Shown: positions 16,764 to 28,637, numbered from the stretch's first letter. The stretch: 64,000 bases of DNA from CAVWUA01 sp963758025 (GCA_963758025.1 CAVWUA010000006.1:372001-436000); one strand, 5' to 3'. The notes: generated by a model from the letters alone, not told the origin. Translations and numbers: made by a program.

Positions 16764-19700
16764 ATGCGCCTTCGAATCCACTGGCGAACGGCCCTCGCCG
16801 TCGCCGCTTGCCTTGCGCTGGCGGGCTGCGGCAAAGGGACCGAGACCGGCCCCGGACCGACGCGATCCTCGACAGATCAAAAGACGCCGCTCAAGAACGA
16901 GATCCCCGCCGATCGGCTCGCCGAGGTGCTCAAGGCCCACCAGGAGGGGGTCGGGCACATGGAGCGCTTCACCGAGTATCCCCAGGCCGTCGAGGCGTTC
17001 CGCAAGGTCCACGAACTCGCCCCCGGCTGGATTCCCGGCTCGATCAACCTGGCGATTGCCCTGCTCAACGACTCCGGCTCGAAGGCCGAGGCCGCGAAGG
17101 AGAATCGGGGGACAGGCGGCGAATCGGCCCCGCGGGGGAATTTTGACGAGGCCATCGCTCTGCTCGATGACGTGCTCGAACGGGAGCCGGACGGTCCCGC
17201 CGCCCTCCATGCGCACTACTGCCGAGGCCTGATCTACGAGGACCTGGGACAGATTCCGAAGGCGCACGAGGATTACGCGTATGTCGTCGAGCACGACCCG
17301 ACCGACGGCCACGCCTGGTATCGGTTCGGCAGCACCCTGCCCAGCACGGCCGAACCGGACAAGACGGCCGGTCCCGCCGAGGCGGAGGAACTCGTCAAGA
17401 TTTACACGAAGGCCCTGGAGTGCAACCCGTATCTCGTCTCGGCGATGTACAAGCTCCAGCAGGTTTCCGGGTGGACCGGCAACCGCGACCGTCAGCGCGA
17501 GTTGATTGCCCTCTGGCGAACGCTCAACCCCGACCTGACCACCACCGGCGTCGCCAACGGCGAGACGGTCGGCAAGCCGTACAGCGAACAGGGGCGTTAC
17601 GCGATGGTCATCGACCTCGACCCGAACCGCGTCACGTCGGAGGAGCCGGTCAGCCCGCCCCGGTTCGAACCACCGACGCCCATCCCGGTCCGTCTTCCCG
17701 ACGGCCAGCGCTGGGCGAAGGCGTCCGATTTGACCGGCCCGCTCGCCCTCTTCGGTCGGTTCCGCGAGCGGTTCGGCATGGCCGTCGCCCACCTCGACGC
17801 CGACGGTGACGGCAAGCTCGACCTCTACCTGGCGGCCGCGGTGATCGACCCCGAGGGCCACCTGCGCGACATCCTCCTGCGCAATCGGGGGGACGGCCAG
17901 TTCGAGGACGCGACCGCCTCGCTCCACCTTCCCGACGACCGGGCCAGCCTGGGTGTCGCGGCCGGAGACTTCGACGCCGATGGCCGCATCGACCTGTTCC
18001 TGACCGGCGTGGGGGACAACCGCCTCCTGCGCAATCGTGGGGCGGAGGGGTTCGAGGACGTGACGAAGTCGCTCGGCGACAATGCCCCGCCGGCCATCAG
18101 CCCGACCGCCCGCTTTCTCGACCTCGACCTGGATGGCGACCTGGACCTCTACGTCGTCAACTACACCGCGAGCGAGAACGCGGAAAACGCCTTCACCGAC
18201 CAGCCCCCGCCCGGCCTGGCGAACGCGGCGTATCGCAACGACGGCACGCCCCCGAAGGTGGAGGGGAAGCCGCAAAACCAGTGGGCGCCCGTGGCCGTGA
18301 AGGCGGGAAGCCTGGAAACCGACGAGGGGCTGTCGATCGCCTTCTCCCCCTGGCCCGAGGATCAGGCCGAGGCGCTTCAGGCAGGGGACGGATTGCACAC
18401 GGGGGTCGCCGCGCTCGACCTCGACGATGACCGCGACCTGGACCTCGTCCTCACCGCCGACGACCAGCCGCCGACCATCGCGCTGAACGACCGGCTCGGT
18501 CGGTTCCATGCCGTCGATTGGAACGACACGGCCTGGCGCGAGCCGATCAACGGCCTGCTCGTGGCGGACCTGGACCGCGACGGCCGCGCCGATCTGGCGA
18601 CGGTCCACACGCGCGGCAAGCTCGCGCTCTGGCGGAACCGTTCGCCGAAGGGGACCGCGCCCGAGGGGGCCGTCCTCGAATTCTGGCCGACGAACGCCCA
18701 CGACTGGCGGCAGGCGCTCGTCGCGGACCTCGACCTCGACGGCAAGCTCGACCTGCTCGGCCTCCCCCTGGCGGAAGGGGACCCGCCCTTCTGGGCGCGG
18801 AACGAGGGGAGCCATCTCCAGTCGCACCCCCTGGCGCTCGGGCCGGGCGGGACGGCCAGGCTCCAGGGGCTTGGCCTGGCGAACCTCGTCGGCGACCCCC
18901 TGCCGGACCTGATCCTCGTCCGCGACGGCGAGCCGCCCCGGATCGCCCGCAACCTGGGGAACGGCCATCACTGGCTGGCGCTCGACTTCCAGGGGCGCTG
19001 GAAGTTCGGCAAGGGGGCCGACGGCAGCTCGATGCGCACCAACCCGCAAGGGCTGGGCACGCAGGTCACGCTCCAGAGCGTCGGCCTGGACGTGCCGTAC
19101 CATCACACGACCACCGAGGCCGGGCCGTCGCAGTCGGTCGGGCCGGTCGTGCTCGGCCTCGGTCCGCACGCCTCCGCGCACCTCGTCCGCCTGGTCTGGC
19201 CCGACGGCGTGATCCAGTGCGAGATGAACCAGCAGGCCGACCGCGTCGCCGAGCTGGTCGAGTTCAACCGCAAGACCGGCAGTTGCCCGGTACTTTTCAC
19301 GTGGAACGGTCAGCGGTTCGTCTGCCTCGGCGATTTCCTCGGCGGCGGCGGGCTTGGGCTATCTCGTCGCCCCCGGTGTGTACGGTCAGCCCGACCGCGA
19401 CGAGGCCGTCGCCATCGCCCCCGACCAGCTCCAGGACGTCAACGGCACCTTCCGCATGGCGATCACCGAGCCGATGGATGAGGTGGCCTACCTCGACCGG
19501 CTCACCCTGGAGGTCGTCGATCGGCCCCCCGGCATCACCGCCGCGCCCGAGGAGCGCTTCGCGCCGGGCGGCAACCGGCCGAGCGGGGCCTTGATCGCCT
19601 GGAAGCGGGAGATCGAGCCGGTCGCGCGCCACCGACCTGAAGGGCCGGGACCTGGGCGACACCCTGCACGCCTGGGATCGCCGGACCGCCGACGGCTTCG

Positions 19701-20550
19701 CGCGCCGTTCGCGCTGGATCGGCTACGCCGAGGAGCACGGCATCGTGCTCGACTTCGGCGACCGCCTCGCGACGTTCGGCCCCGACGACCGGCTCGTGCT
19801 CGGCCTGGCCGGCTGGACGGAGTATCCCTACTCGCAAACCAACTACGCGGCGGCGACCGCCGGGGTGCCCTTGAGGCCGCCGGTCCTGGAGCGCCAGCGC
19901 GACGACGGCTCCTGGGAGGTGATCGAAGCCGACCCCGGCTATCCGGCCGGTCTGCCGCGCCTGACCCTGCTCGACCTGACCGGCCAAGCTGACCGGCCCC
20001 CGCTGCGTGCTCCGCCTGCGGACGAACATGGAGATTTACTGGGATCAGGCGTTCCTCGCCGTCGCCGAGCCCGACGCCGGCCTCCGCGTGGCGACCCTCC
20101 CCGTCGCCCGCGCCGTCCTGGGAGAGCGCGGCTACACGAGGGAGATTTCCCCCGATGGCCGCCTCCCCTTGATTTACGATTACGACTACATCGACCCCGC
20201 CCCCCTGGCGCGGATGTCGGGCCGGTTGACCCGGCTCGGCGACGTGGCACCTCTGTTACGCGACGACGACGACCACCTCTGCCTCGTCGGCCCCGGCGAC
20301 GAGGTGCGCCTGGAGTTCGACGCCCGGAGCCTCCCCCCCTTGCCGGACGGCTGGACCCGCTCCTACGTCCTTCGCGCCTTGGGATATTGCAAGGACGCCG
20401 ACCCCTTCACCGCCTCCAGCGACCGGATCGGCCCGTTGCCCTGGAAGGGGATGGGGGCTTATCCGTTCGGCCCCGAAGGGGAGCGGCCGATCGACCCGGC
20501 CTACCGGCGCTACCTCCAGACGTACCAGACCCGCTCCTCGGCGCGATTAG
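16764..20550 (+). CDS. Giant TPR plus FG-GAP/VCBS repeat lipoprotein (several frameshifts)
   Basis: About 1,260 aa after repair. The ATG at 16764 has AGGAG about 9 nt upstream. A lipoprotein signal ends in the lipobox LALAGC (about residues 18-23). TPR-like helices cover about 50-300 ('QAVEAFRKVHELAPGW', 'AHEDYAYVVEHDPTDGHAWY'). FG-GAP/VCBS repeats follow with calcium-loop motifs 'DADGDGKLDLYL', 'DFDADGRIDLFL', 'DLDLDGDLDLYV', 'DLDRDGRADLAT' and 'DLDLDGKLDLLG', then an ASPIC/UnbV-like region. Frames change near 19345, 19632 and 19990. A fourth change near 20530 would end the protein at the TAG at 20548; otherwise the frame runs on to 20909, which I think is wrong. It is probably an outer-membrane-anchored, Ca2+-binding beta-propeller of unknown ligand. 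Confidence 0.8.
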
Positions 20551-20769
20551 GGAGAGGATACCGCATCGCGTCGTATCATGTTGCGAAAAACCCCCGATCG
20601 GATTGTAGAAGAATATATTGTTCTTGCTGCTGGGTTCCCAGCGTGGACAATAGTGCTGGAACAGGGAGCTATGCAACGGCGGGCACATGGCCCGTCAACG
20701 CAGGGAGAGTAGGGAGACACCCGACGCCACGTCGCGTATTAGCTCAGCTACGGACGGCGCGGAGGTCGC

Positions 20770-21244
20770 ATGCTCAAATCCAAGCTATTGAGACTGTCGA
20801 TACTATCGCTGGCAGTCCTGGTTGTCCTGGGAACCCGGCACAGGCATCCTCGATCCTCAATCGCACGTCTTCGGTGGCTCCGGCGCCGACGGTGGAACCA
20901 TCCATCTGAAGACGGAGCGGCTGGTCGCGGAGCCGGCGTCCGACCTACTCCCACTGGCCGTGCCCGCCGCGCCGGACGCCTTGTTGGGGATCGCTCCGCT
21001 CCGGGACACCCGGCTGCACGAAACGCTGTCCAGCGTGACGTATCCCTCGATATCCCGACCCGCTGCCATGTTTCCGATGATGGGCGAGCCGATCGCGGCC
21101 GCGCCGTCGCATCCCGCCAGCGCGGCAACGGGTTATCTCCACGTCCCCGAACCGGCCTCGGTGATGCTGCTGGTCACGGGGATGATCGGCCTGGCGGCGC
21201 GTCGGCACCTGCGGCGGAAGCTCGTCAACGCCGCGAAGGTGTGA
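20770..21244 (+). CDS. PEP-CTERM sorting-domain protein (frameshift)
   Basis: About 157 aa after repair. The ATG at 20770 is preceded by GGAGGT. A signal peptide 'KLLRLSILSLAVLVVLG' is followed near 20835 by a frame change. The next frame gives 'GTGILDPQSHVFGGSG' and a low-complexity Ala/Pro-rich body. The C-terminus has the sorting signal 'VPEPASVMLLVTGMIGLAARRHLRRK', that is Pro-Glu-Pro, a transmembrane helix and a basic tail. By family knowledge such proteins are cleaved by exosortase and linked to exopolysaccharide production. It lies convergently beside an envelope polysaccharide operon and overlaps its last gene by about 20 nt. Confidence 0.8.
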
Positions 21245-23614
21245 CCGTCTCGCGTCGCTCGTCGTCGGCTCCGGGCGGGACCTTTTCCCAGCGGGGCAGG
21301 GCCTCGCGGAGATGCTGACGCGCCGCGACGGTCAGCTTCTTGTCCTCGTGTGGGGTGTGGGCATCGAGCCAGAGCGCCTGTCGTGCTTGCCGCGCGGCGG
21401 CGTCGAAGCGGCCGGTCGCGGCGCAGGCGTCGGCCAGATCGCCGCGGAGCGGGGCGTTGTTCGGGTAGAGCCTCGCGGCCCGTCCCAGCGCGTTCACCAG
21501 GGCGATCTGCGGGGTCCTCCGCCCCTTCGCCGGTCACGCCCCGGGCGAGCAACTGATGCAGGATGGCGATGCGGTACCGCTCGATCGGCATCGATTCCGG
21601 GTTGCGCGGCGGCTGGACCGCCTCCGTCAAGGCCCGCTTGATCCGTGGCCAGACGCGCTCGCCGGGCCGGGCCCCCCGCGACACCCACAGCCGATATTCC
21701 AGGTCGGCCAGGCCAAGCCACGGCTCGGGGGAGAGCGGGTCGGCACTCGCGGCGCGAAGGAAGTCCTCACGGGCGGCGTCGAAGTCGGGCCGGGGATCGG
21801 CCAGCCGGTCTCGCGCCTCGCTGATCGCCGCTTGCGAACGCCAGAACGGCAGCACCGAGCCGACAAACGAACCGATCACCGCCGCGAAGATCGCCGCCAG
21901 GCCGAACGCCCACCAACGCCCGCCGATCCGCCGCAAGCGCCGCAAGGGCGATCGTCGCGGAGGTCCTGCCCCAGGGCGATGAAGCCCCACAGCCCGAGGG
22001 CCACCGGCGGAATCCCGATCCCCCCGGCCGCGAGCAGGTTGACCATCATCGCCAGAGCCCCCAAACCCAGCGCCGAGCCCGCGATCGGCAACCGCCGCCA
22101 GAGGGGCAACAACATCACGGCCCCCCAGACCCAGGCCGCCCCCAGGATCAGCCAGCGCGCGAGCAACCCCTCGGCGAACGGGTTCAAGTGTCCCAGCGCG
22201 ACGACCACGACCCAGCCCCCGGCCGCCCACATCCAGAGCCATCGAGAGCCGGTCGGGGGCGCATCCGGGGGGCGGCTCGACGGGGCAACGGCGCGGTCCG
22301 GCGGCTCGACCTCGACCCGGTCGGTCAACGACAACGGCCGGGCCCGCCCGAGCAGGTCCCGCAACGCCAGGCCAAGCGCCACGAGCAACATCAACGCGGC
22401 AAAGACGCCAGCCGTCGCCCAGACGTCGAGCACCATGTTGTGCGGGTCGCGGATCTCCTCGCTCGACTGCGGCAGCTTGTAACGCAGGTAAGGCCCGGCG
22501 AAGTTGCCGGGGCCGACCCCCGACCAGAACGTCCGCGACGACCCGGTCAGGAGCTTCCAGGTCCCTTCCCAGTACTCCCAGCGATAACGGAGGGACTTGG
22601 TCGATTCGGTGACGACCTCGCGATCGAGCTGCCCGGCGGCCAGGGCGATGCCGACGACCAGCGCCATCAAGCCAACAACGGCACCCAACCGCCAGCGCGA
22701 TCGTCCGCGCGGGGACCCTCCGCGCTCGCGCCAGGCCATCACGGCCAGGGCGACGAGCAACCCCAGGTAGGCGCTCCGGCTCTTGGTCAGCACCAGGCAA
22801 GCCAGCAACATCAACAACGGCGGGACGGCCAGGACCAGGGGGACCAGCCGGGAGCCGGGCCGCTCGCGGCGGAGGGCGTTCGACAGAAAAATCGCCAGCG
22901 CCAGGACGGTCGGCCCGACCAGGAACCCGGCCAGCGAATTCGCCAGGGCGAACGTCGCCATCGGCTCGCTGGAGCCGAGCAGGCGGTTCTCGAACATCGT
23001 CCGGCTCGGGGAATCCGGGTCGATCCCCTGTCCGATCAGGACCTCGCGCGGGTGCGCCAGGTAATAGGCGCGCAGGGCGGGATACTCAACGGCAACCTGA
23101 TAGATGCCATACGCCGACACGGCCACGGCCGTCGCCAGCAAGGCGCCGGTCAGGGCATTCGTCTCGGCGCGGGTCCTCGGCAGGTTCCGCAGGAGGAGGT
23201 ACAGGATGGCCAGCCCTCCCCATTCCCAGGCGAGGTTCAGGGCGGGGCGACGATCGGCGGCGGCCTCGGTGCTCAGGCCCACCAGCGCGACGAGCACGAG
23301 AAACGCGGCGTCGGTCCACGACCACCGCACGCGGGTCGCGCCGCAGATCCAGGTCGCGGCGACGGCCAGGGCGGCGGTCAACAGCACGCAGAGGACCCAG
23401 CTCAGGCCGGTGCCGGCGTCGGCGTCCTCGCCCGGCCAGTAGAACCGCGCGGTCAACGAGCGCGGCGGTCAGGCCGAGCGCCAGCCGCCGGAGCCGCTCG
23501 CCGAGCCAGGCGGCCGTCTCCTCGTCCTCGTCAAAGAGCCCCGGCGCCGGGTTCGGGCCGGCCTGGCCGGGATGTCGTCTCGGTGGCCGTCGGCCTCGGT
23601 TGTCGCCTCGCCAT
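21225..23614 (-). CDS. O-antigen ligase (Wzy_C/WaaL-like) with C-terminal TPR region (frameshifts)
   Basis: About 795 aa after repair. The membrane part has some twelve helices ('GLSWVLCVLLTAALAVAATWI', 'SLAGFLVGPTVLALAIFLSNAL'). The Wzy_C loop contains 'RYRWEYWEGTWKLLTGSSRTFWSGVGPGNF' and 'EEIRDPHNMVLDVWATAG'. The soluble tail has TPR-like 'AREDFLRAASADPLSPEPWLGLADLEYRLW' and 'ARLYPNNAPLRGDLADACAATGRFDAAARQARQAL'. Frames change near 23570, 23460, 21945 and 21500. The probable ATG (23614) overlaps a TGA in the reading TGATG. It transfers or polymerises undecaprenyl-linked glycans at the periplasmic face. It is the last gene of the minus-strand operon. Confidence 0.8.
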
Positions 23615-24708
23615 CACGTCTCTCCGGCCGTTTCGTCGATGCTTCGAGCACGGCCACGATCCCCAGCAGGCAGGCCGTCTGCGCGACGACCACGCCCGCC
23701 CCGAACGCCCCCAGCCGGTGCAGCAGGAGTGCCCCCAGCCCGCTCGCCAGCGTCACCAGGTCAATCGTCCACACGGCGCGCTTCGGCGTCAAACCCCGAT
23801 CGACCAGCCGGTGCGAAAAATGCCGACGGTCCGCCCGGAACGGACTGCGCCCTTCCCTCAAGCGGATCAGGATGACCGACGTCGTGTCGTACAGCGGCAC
23901 GGCCATTACCAGCAACGGCGAGAGCACGGCGAACGGAGAGTAGCCCTCGTCGTAAGGTCGGGTGAACGTGCCGGCGACGGTCAACGTTCCGAGCATGAAT
24001 CCGAGGAAGTTGCTCCCGGCGTCCCCCATGAACAGCCGCGCGGGGTTGTGGTTGTGTACGAGAAACCCCGCCAAGGCCCCCACCAGAATCAACAGGACAG
24101 CCGGCACGAACAGGCTCCCGACCGCCACCTGCGCCGCGGCGAAGAGCGCCGCCGCGATCAAACCGACCGACGCCGACAGTCCGTCCATGTTGTCGAGCAT
24201 GTTGAACGAGTTCGTCAGCCCGACGATCCAGAGCACCGTCACGAACCCGGTGAAGTACCGGTTCGTGAACGGCGGAAAGAGCGTCACCCGCCCCCAACCG
24301 ACGACGAAGACCGTCGCCAGGGCAATCTGCACGAGCAGTCGCGGCTTCCATTCCAGCGTGAAGCGGTCGTCCATCACCCCCATGACCATGATGCACGTGG
24401 CCAGCCCCATGATCCCGAGCAGTTCCCCGCCTCGTGCGCGGAGGCCATCGGTGTAGATGGCGAGATTGCCGGGCATCCAGAACTCACCGAACTGTCACGG
24501 CCAGGGCACCCGCACCGAGCACGAGCGCGGTCGTCAGCCAGATCGCCACGCCCCCGCCCAGCGGCGTCGGCGCCTTGTGCGCCTTGTGCCCGCCCGGCCG
24601 ATCCACCAATCCGACCTTCGGCGCGATCCGTCGCGTCAGGCCGCACAGGGCGACGCTCAGGACGAAGGACGTGACGACCAGGCCGGCACCGATTATTCCC
24701 AGATTCAC
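23469..24708 (-). CDS. WecA/MraY-family polyprenyl-phosphate sugar-phosphate transferase (frameshift)
   Basis: About 400 aa after repair. The GTG at 24708 has GGGAG about 9 nt upstream. The N-terminal part gives 'GLTRRIAPKVGLVDRPGGHKAHKAPTPLGGGVAIWL', the conserved cytoplasmic loop. After a frame break near 24490 it continues 'FWMPGNLAIYTDGLRARG', 'GVMDDRFTLEWKPRLLVQ', 'NSFNMLDNMDGLSA' with the Mg2+-binding aspartates, and 'VHNHNPARLFMGDAGSNFLGF' with the HN..P loop. It transfers a HexNAc-1-phosphate to undecaprenyl phosphate to start glycan synthesis. The C-terminus is uncertain: the present frame ends at 23469, whereas one more indel would end it at the TGA at 23614, coupled to the ligase gene. 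Confidence 0.87.
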
Positions 24709-24763
24709 GGGCGAACTCCCGGACTATGCGGCGTTCCCGCCATTGATGAGACATTCGGCCCGA

Positions 24764-25044
24764 TCACTCGCTCACCTCGGCCCGGCGTGCCTGTTCCTCC
24801 TTGATCCGATGCCCTTCGCGGATATTGGCCAGGCCGAGCGCGAGGCTGATGCCCATCAAGGCGAGCACGACCCCCACGACGCCCGCCAGCGCGACCCACT
24901 CGACGGTGCGGTCGGGGGGCCAGTCCGGGCTGGCCCCCCTCGCAAGAACGCGCCGATGACGACCGGACCGCCGAAGGTCGCCACGGTCATCAAGACGAGA
25001 ATCACGTAGGGCAGGCGGGGCAGGGGGGGACGCATCCGGGTCAT
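24764..25044 (-). CDS. Small two-helix membrane protein (frameshift in G-run)
   Basis: About 93 aa after repair. The ATG at 25044 overlaps the proS stop as ATGA. Helix 1 is 'LPYVILVLMTVATFGGPVVIGAFL'. A run of six G near 24941-24947 breaks the frame. The next frame gives 'SPDWPPDRTVEWVALAGVVGVVLALMGISLALGLANIREGHRIKEEQARRAEVSE', with a second helix and a charged tail. The function is not recognised. Its position between proS and the undecaprenyl-phosphate transferase suggests cotranscription. It is a good example of a homopolymer error. Confidence 0.65.
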
Positions 25045-26824
25045 GCGTCGTGGCCTTTCTCGACGGCCCGGGCGACCCGGCGCTCGGTGCAACGGGCCTC
25101 GAAGGTCTTGCGGGTCGTCTCCAGCTCGGCCAGCACGGCCTCGCCCGCGGTGGCCGCCGAGACGTGGTGCGCCGATTCGTCCGTCCGCCACTTCACCTCG
25201 ATCGTCCCTTCCTTCAGGCCCCGCTCGCCGACGACCACGCGCAGGGGGATGCCGATCAGGTCGGCGTCCTTGAACTTCACGCCGGGGCGGCCTTCGCGGT
25301 CGTCCACCAGGACCTCGACGCCATTTTCCTCCAGGTGCTTGACGAGCGACTCGGTCACTTCCATCACGGCCTCGTTCTGGGCCTGCAAGGGAATGACGAT
25401 CACCTCGTAGGGGGCCAGCGGCAACGGCCAGACGATGCCGTCGTTGTCGTGGAACGCCTCGACGGCCGCCGCGAGGATGCGGTTCACGCCGATGCCGTAG
25501 CAGCCCATGATGAGCGGCTGCTCCTGCCCCTTCTCGTCGAGGAACGTCGCCCCCATCGCGTTCGAATACTTCGTGCCGAGCTTGAAGACGTGGCCGATCT
25601 CGATTCCCTGGGTCACGTCCAGCTTCGACCCGCAGCGCGGGCAGGGGTCGCCCGGCGCGGCGTTGCGCAGGTCGTGGATGCGGTCGAGCGGGAAGTCACG
25701 TCCGGGAACGACCCCCTTCAGGTGCATGTCCTGGGCGTTGCCGCCGACGACGACCGATTCCATCGCCGCGACCGCCCGATCGACGATCACGGGGATCTTC
25801 GCCCCGACCGGCCCGATGTAGCCCATCGGCGCGCCGGTGGCCTGCTCGATCTGCTCCGGCTCGGCCGGGGTGAGCGTCGCCGCGCCGACGGCCCGGCGCA
25901 CCTTCGCCTCGTTGGCTTCGTGGTCGCCGCGGATCAAGATGCCGACGGGCTTGTCGTCGGCCAGATAGACCAGGAGCTTGGCCGTCTGCGACTCGTGGAC
26001 CTTGAGAAAGTCGGCGACCTCCTGAATCGTGCGACGGCCGGGCGTGGGGACCGCCTCATGGGCCGGGGCGCTGGTGTCGTGTGCGGGGGCCTCGTTGCCG
26101 CCGCCGATCTCCGCCCGCTCGCGGTTGGCGGCGTAGTCGCACTTCGGGTTCGTGCAACGGATGACCGTGTCCTCGCCCCGTTCGCAGGGGGTCATGAACT
26201 CGTGCGAGACGTCGCCGCCGATCGGTCCGCTCTCGGCCTCGACCGCGACGTAGGGCAGGCCGCAGCGGTCGAAGACGCGGCAATAGGCCTCGTACATCCG
26301 GTCGTAGATCTCGTTCAGTTGCTCCAGGTTCGCGCTGAAGCTGTACGCATCCTTCATGAGGAATTCGCGGGTGCGGAGGATGCCGAAGCGCGGCGCGGCT
26401 CGTCGCGGAACTTGGTCTGGATCTGGTAGAGCGTCACCGGCAGTTGCCGGTACGACTTCAGGAGGTCGCGGGCGATGTCGGTGACGACCTCCTCGTGCGT
26501 CGGCCCGAGCGTGACCTGGCGGTCGCCGTGGACGGCGAACTCCATCAGGATGCCGCCCATGTTGCCGTAGCGGCCAGATTCCTGCCAGAGCTCGATCGGC
26601 TGCAGGGCGGGCATCAGGAGTTCCAGGGCCCCGGTGGCGTCCATCTCCTCGCGGACGATCCGCGCCGCCTTGTGGAGCACGCGGAGCCCCAGGGGGAGAT
26701 AGGAATAGGCCCCCGAACCCAGTGGCCGGATCATCCCCGCGCGGAGCAAGAAAATGTGACTCGGAGCCACGGCATCGGCCGGGGTTTCCTTCTGGGTCGG
26801 GATCAAGGCTTGCGACCAGCGCAC
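25041..26824 (-). CDS. proS: Prolyl-tRNA synthetase (frameshift)
   Basis: About 594 aa after repair, a normal bacterial-type ProRS. The GTG at 26824 has CAGGAG 6 nt upstream. The N-terminal catalytic part has 'IFLLRAGMIRPLGSGAYSYLPLGLRV' (motif 1 region), 'PALQPIELWQESGRY' and 'TLGPTHEEVVTDI'. The frame breaks near 26392-26398: 'QIQTKFRDE' continues one frame over as 'RPRFGILRTREFLMKDAYSF' (motif 2). A YbaK-like editing insertion (about 240-400) has 'KVHESQTAKLLVYLADDKPVGILIRGDHEANEAKVRR' and 'AVAAMESVVVGGNAQDMHL'. Motif 3 and the anticodon-binding domain follow ('GCYGIGVNRILAAAVEAFHD'). It charges tRNA-Pro, so it must be functional in the real genome. Confidence 0.95.
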
Positions 26825-27188
26825 GGGAGACTCCTGAACGGAACGAAAACGAATCAGGGAAAAAGGTCCAGACCGGCCAGGGCTCGCCTGACAGGCCCCA
26901 CGATTATACGACGCCCCGTCGCGGGGGCCGAGAGACGATTTGCGACCGATCCCATCGAACGATCCGAGAGAACCGGAAAAACCCCCAAGGACCGGACACG
27001 CGGATCGTTCGTAACGTGTTGCTACGGAAGGAGCAAAATCAATCCCTCGAGGGGAAAAGGGCCGAATTCCGGGACGCCAAACGACGACATCATAGAGTAA
27101 GCGTGAGAGGTTTCCGAGAGCCCATCGCCGGTCGTTATACCCCGCATTGAATCGAGGGTCGGAGATCCCGGCCGCACGGAGGTGAGAC
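26825..27188. other. Divergent intergenic region, proS / CARDB-like gene
   Basis: About 360 bases between two divergent starts, so it must contain both promoters. It is less GC-rich than its surroundings around 26930-27110. I see no T-box-like leader, tRNA or clear -35/-10 pair. A short GCCCC...GGGGC hairpin lies at about 26914-26930, and GGAGGTGA at about 27178 is the ribosome site of the plus-strand gene. Confidence 0.4.
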
Positions 27189-28490
27189 GTGTTTCCATTT
27201 GAAGCCTTGCGGACGCGCCGGCGTGCCCGGCCCCGGAAGCGGCCTGAAGTCAACTCCCTGGAGCGGCTGGAGGAGCGTACGCTGATGGCGTACAGCCCGC
27301 TGGGCTATTCGCTGCCCGATCTGACGGTGTCGGGGATCGCCGCGCCGGTGGCCGCCTACGAGGGGCCGCTGACGGTGACGGTCAACGTCAGCAACCTGGG
27401 CGCCAGCTCGATCCTGGAACCGAACGCGCTGCCGTTCGGCTCCCCCAGCCATGCCGATGCCCCCGCCTCGACCGTGACCGTCTATCTCGGTTCGCGGCCG
27501 AACTTCCGGGCCGGGATCGTGCCGATCGGCACGATCGACATCCCGGCGGTGCCTCAGAACAGCCTGCTCCAGGTCACGCAGACCTTGACCATGCCGGTGA
27601 ATTACCCGGTCTTGCCCGACGTGGGCGGCACGGCCTATGTCTTCTTCCGCATCAACCCGTCGGGCCTGGACATCAACCGGGCGAACAACTTCACCCGCAC
27701 GGGGCAACCGTTACAGATTGCCCCCGCCTTGCCCGACGTGTTCGCCACGGCCCTGGCGGTTCCGCCGGTGATGCAGCCGGGGGATTTCATCCAGCCGGAT
27801 GTCAAGATCGCCAACTTCGGCACCGTGAACACCGCCGATCAGGGACCGTTCCTGGTCGATCTGGTCGCCTCGACCGACCAGAATTTCGGGCCCGGCGATA
27901 AGCTCCTGGCAAGCTGGACCATCTCCAACCTGCCACCGCTTGCGCAGGTCCCCTCGACCAACACGGTGCTCGGCGACGTGACGGTCAACGACCCGGCCAA
28001 CGTCGTCACGCTCACCGGCCCGATCGTGCAACTGCCCGACAGCTCGTCCACGGACCCGCCCACGGACAGCGAGAACGTGACCCCGACAGTGTACTACATC
28101 GGCGTGATCGTCGATCCCGACAACGCGATTCAGGAAATCAGCGAGCTGGACGGCGACACGCAAGATCCGATGCTCAGCCCGGTCGTCCAGGTCGGGCCGC
28201 CGATCAACGGCCTGCCGCCGGCCGGCGTGCTCCAGCCCCCGACAACGCCGTTCCCGGTCTTCCCGTACCCGACGTTCGTTCCAACGGACTCGACGACCAC
28301 GGGCACGACCGGAACCACGACGGTTTCCGCCGCCGGCACGCCGACCAACAGCATGGAGTACCTCGACGCGCTCAAGAACGGGGAGATCTTCAACGCGGTC
28401 ACCGACCAGCCGACACGGCGTGGCGGGCAGAGGGCCAACCAGGCTCCGTTCGACCGTTTCCTCGCGCTCCGCGCGTTCCTCAGGGGTTGA
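27189..28490 (+). CDS. Secreted CARDB-like protein with planctomycete LE.R.L N-terminal signature
   Basis: 433 aa from a GTG with GGAGGTGA about 5 nt upstream. The N-terminus is basic ('RTRRRARPRKR') and followed by 'SLERLEERTLMAYSPLGYS', the planctomycete-type 'LE.R.L' box found at the start of many exported proteins. Two Ig-like/CARDB-like beta domains follow: 'LPDLTVSGIAAPVAAYEGPLTVTVNVSNLGASSILEP' (about 50-190) and 'LPDVFATALAVPPVMQPGDFIQPDVKIANFGT' (about 190-330). The last 80 residues are Pro/Thr-rich. No enzyme motif is present, so it is probably a cell-surface structural or adhesion protein. Confidence 0.7.
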   Translation: MFPFEALRTRRRARPRKRPEVNSLERLEERTLMAYSPLGYSLPDLTVSGIAAPVAAYEGPLTVTVNVSNLGASSILEPNALPFGSPSHADAPASTVTVYLGSRPNFRAGIVPIGTIDIPAVPQNSLLQVTQTLTMPVNYPVLPDVGGTAYVFFRINPSGLDINRANNFTRTGQPLQIAPALPDVFATALAVPPVMQPGDFIQPDVKIANFGTVNTADQGPFLVDLVASTDQNFGPGDKLLASWTISNLPPLAQVPSTNTVLGDVTVNDPANVVTLTGPIVQLPDSSSTDPPTDSENVTPTVYYIGVIVDPDNAIQEISELDGDTQDPMLSPVVQVGPPINGLPPAGVLQPPTTPFPVFPYPTFVPTDSTTTGTTGTTTVSAAGTPTNSMEYLDALKNGEIFNAVTDQPTRRGGQRANQAPFDRFLALRAFLRG

Positions 28491-28637
28491 CGGATCGGGA
28501 CATCCGACGCGCCGGCGACTTGACCGCGCCGGCGCGTCGTCCCTACAATCGGCCCCTTTACGGGGTCGTGTGGCTGGCGGTCCGTTCCGCCCAAGAACCC
28601 CAACACGGATCGTCCGAGCCGACGTGATGCTGCCAAC

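Noticed and set aside
19293..19308. Fourth parS candidate (CTTTTCACGTGGAACG)
   Set aside because: Only 12 of 16 positions match and it lies in a coding region; too weak without binding data.
20733..20785. tRNA-like remnant (TATTAGCTCAGCT followed by GGTCGCATGCTCAAATCC)
   Set aside because: No anticodon arm or acceptor pairing, and the second half is explained by the ribosome site GGAGGT and start codon of the PEP-CTERM gene.
22188..24674. An 828-codon plus-strand frame across the O-antigen ligase and WecA-like genes
   Set aside because: Antisense shadow rich in Arg/Gln/His/Pro with no recognisable domain.
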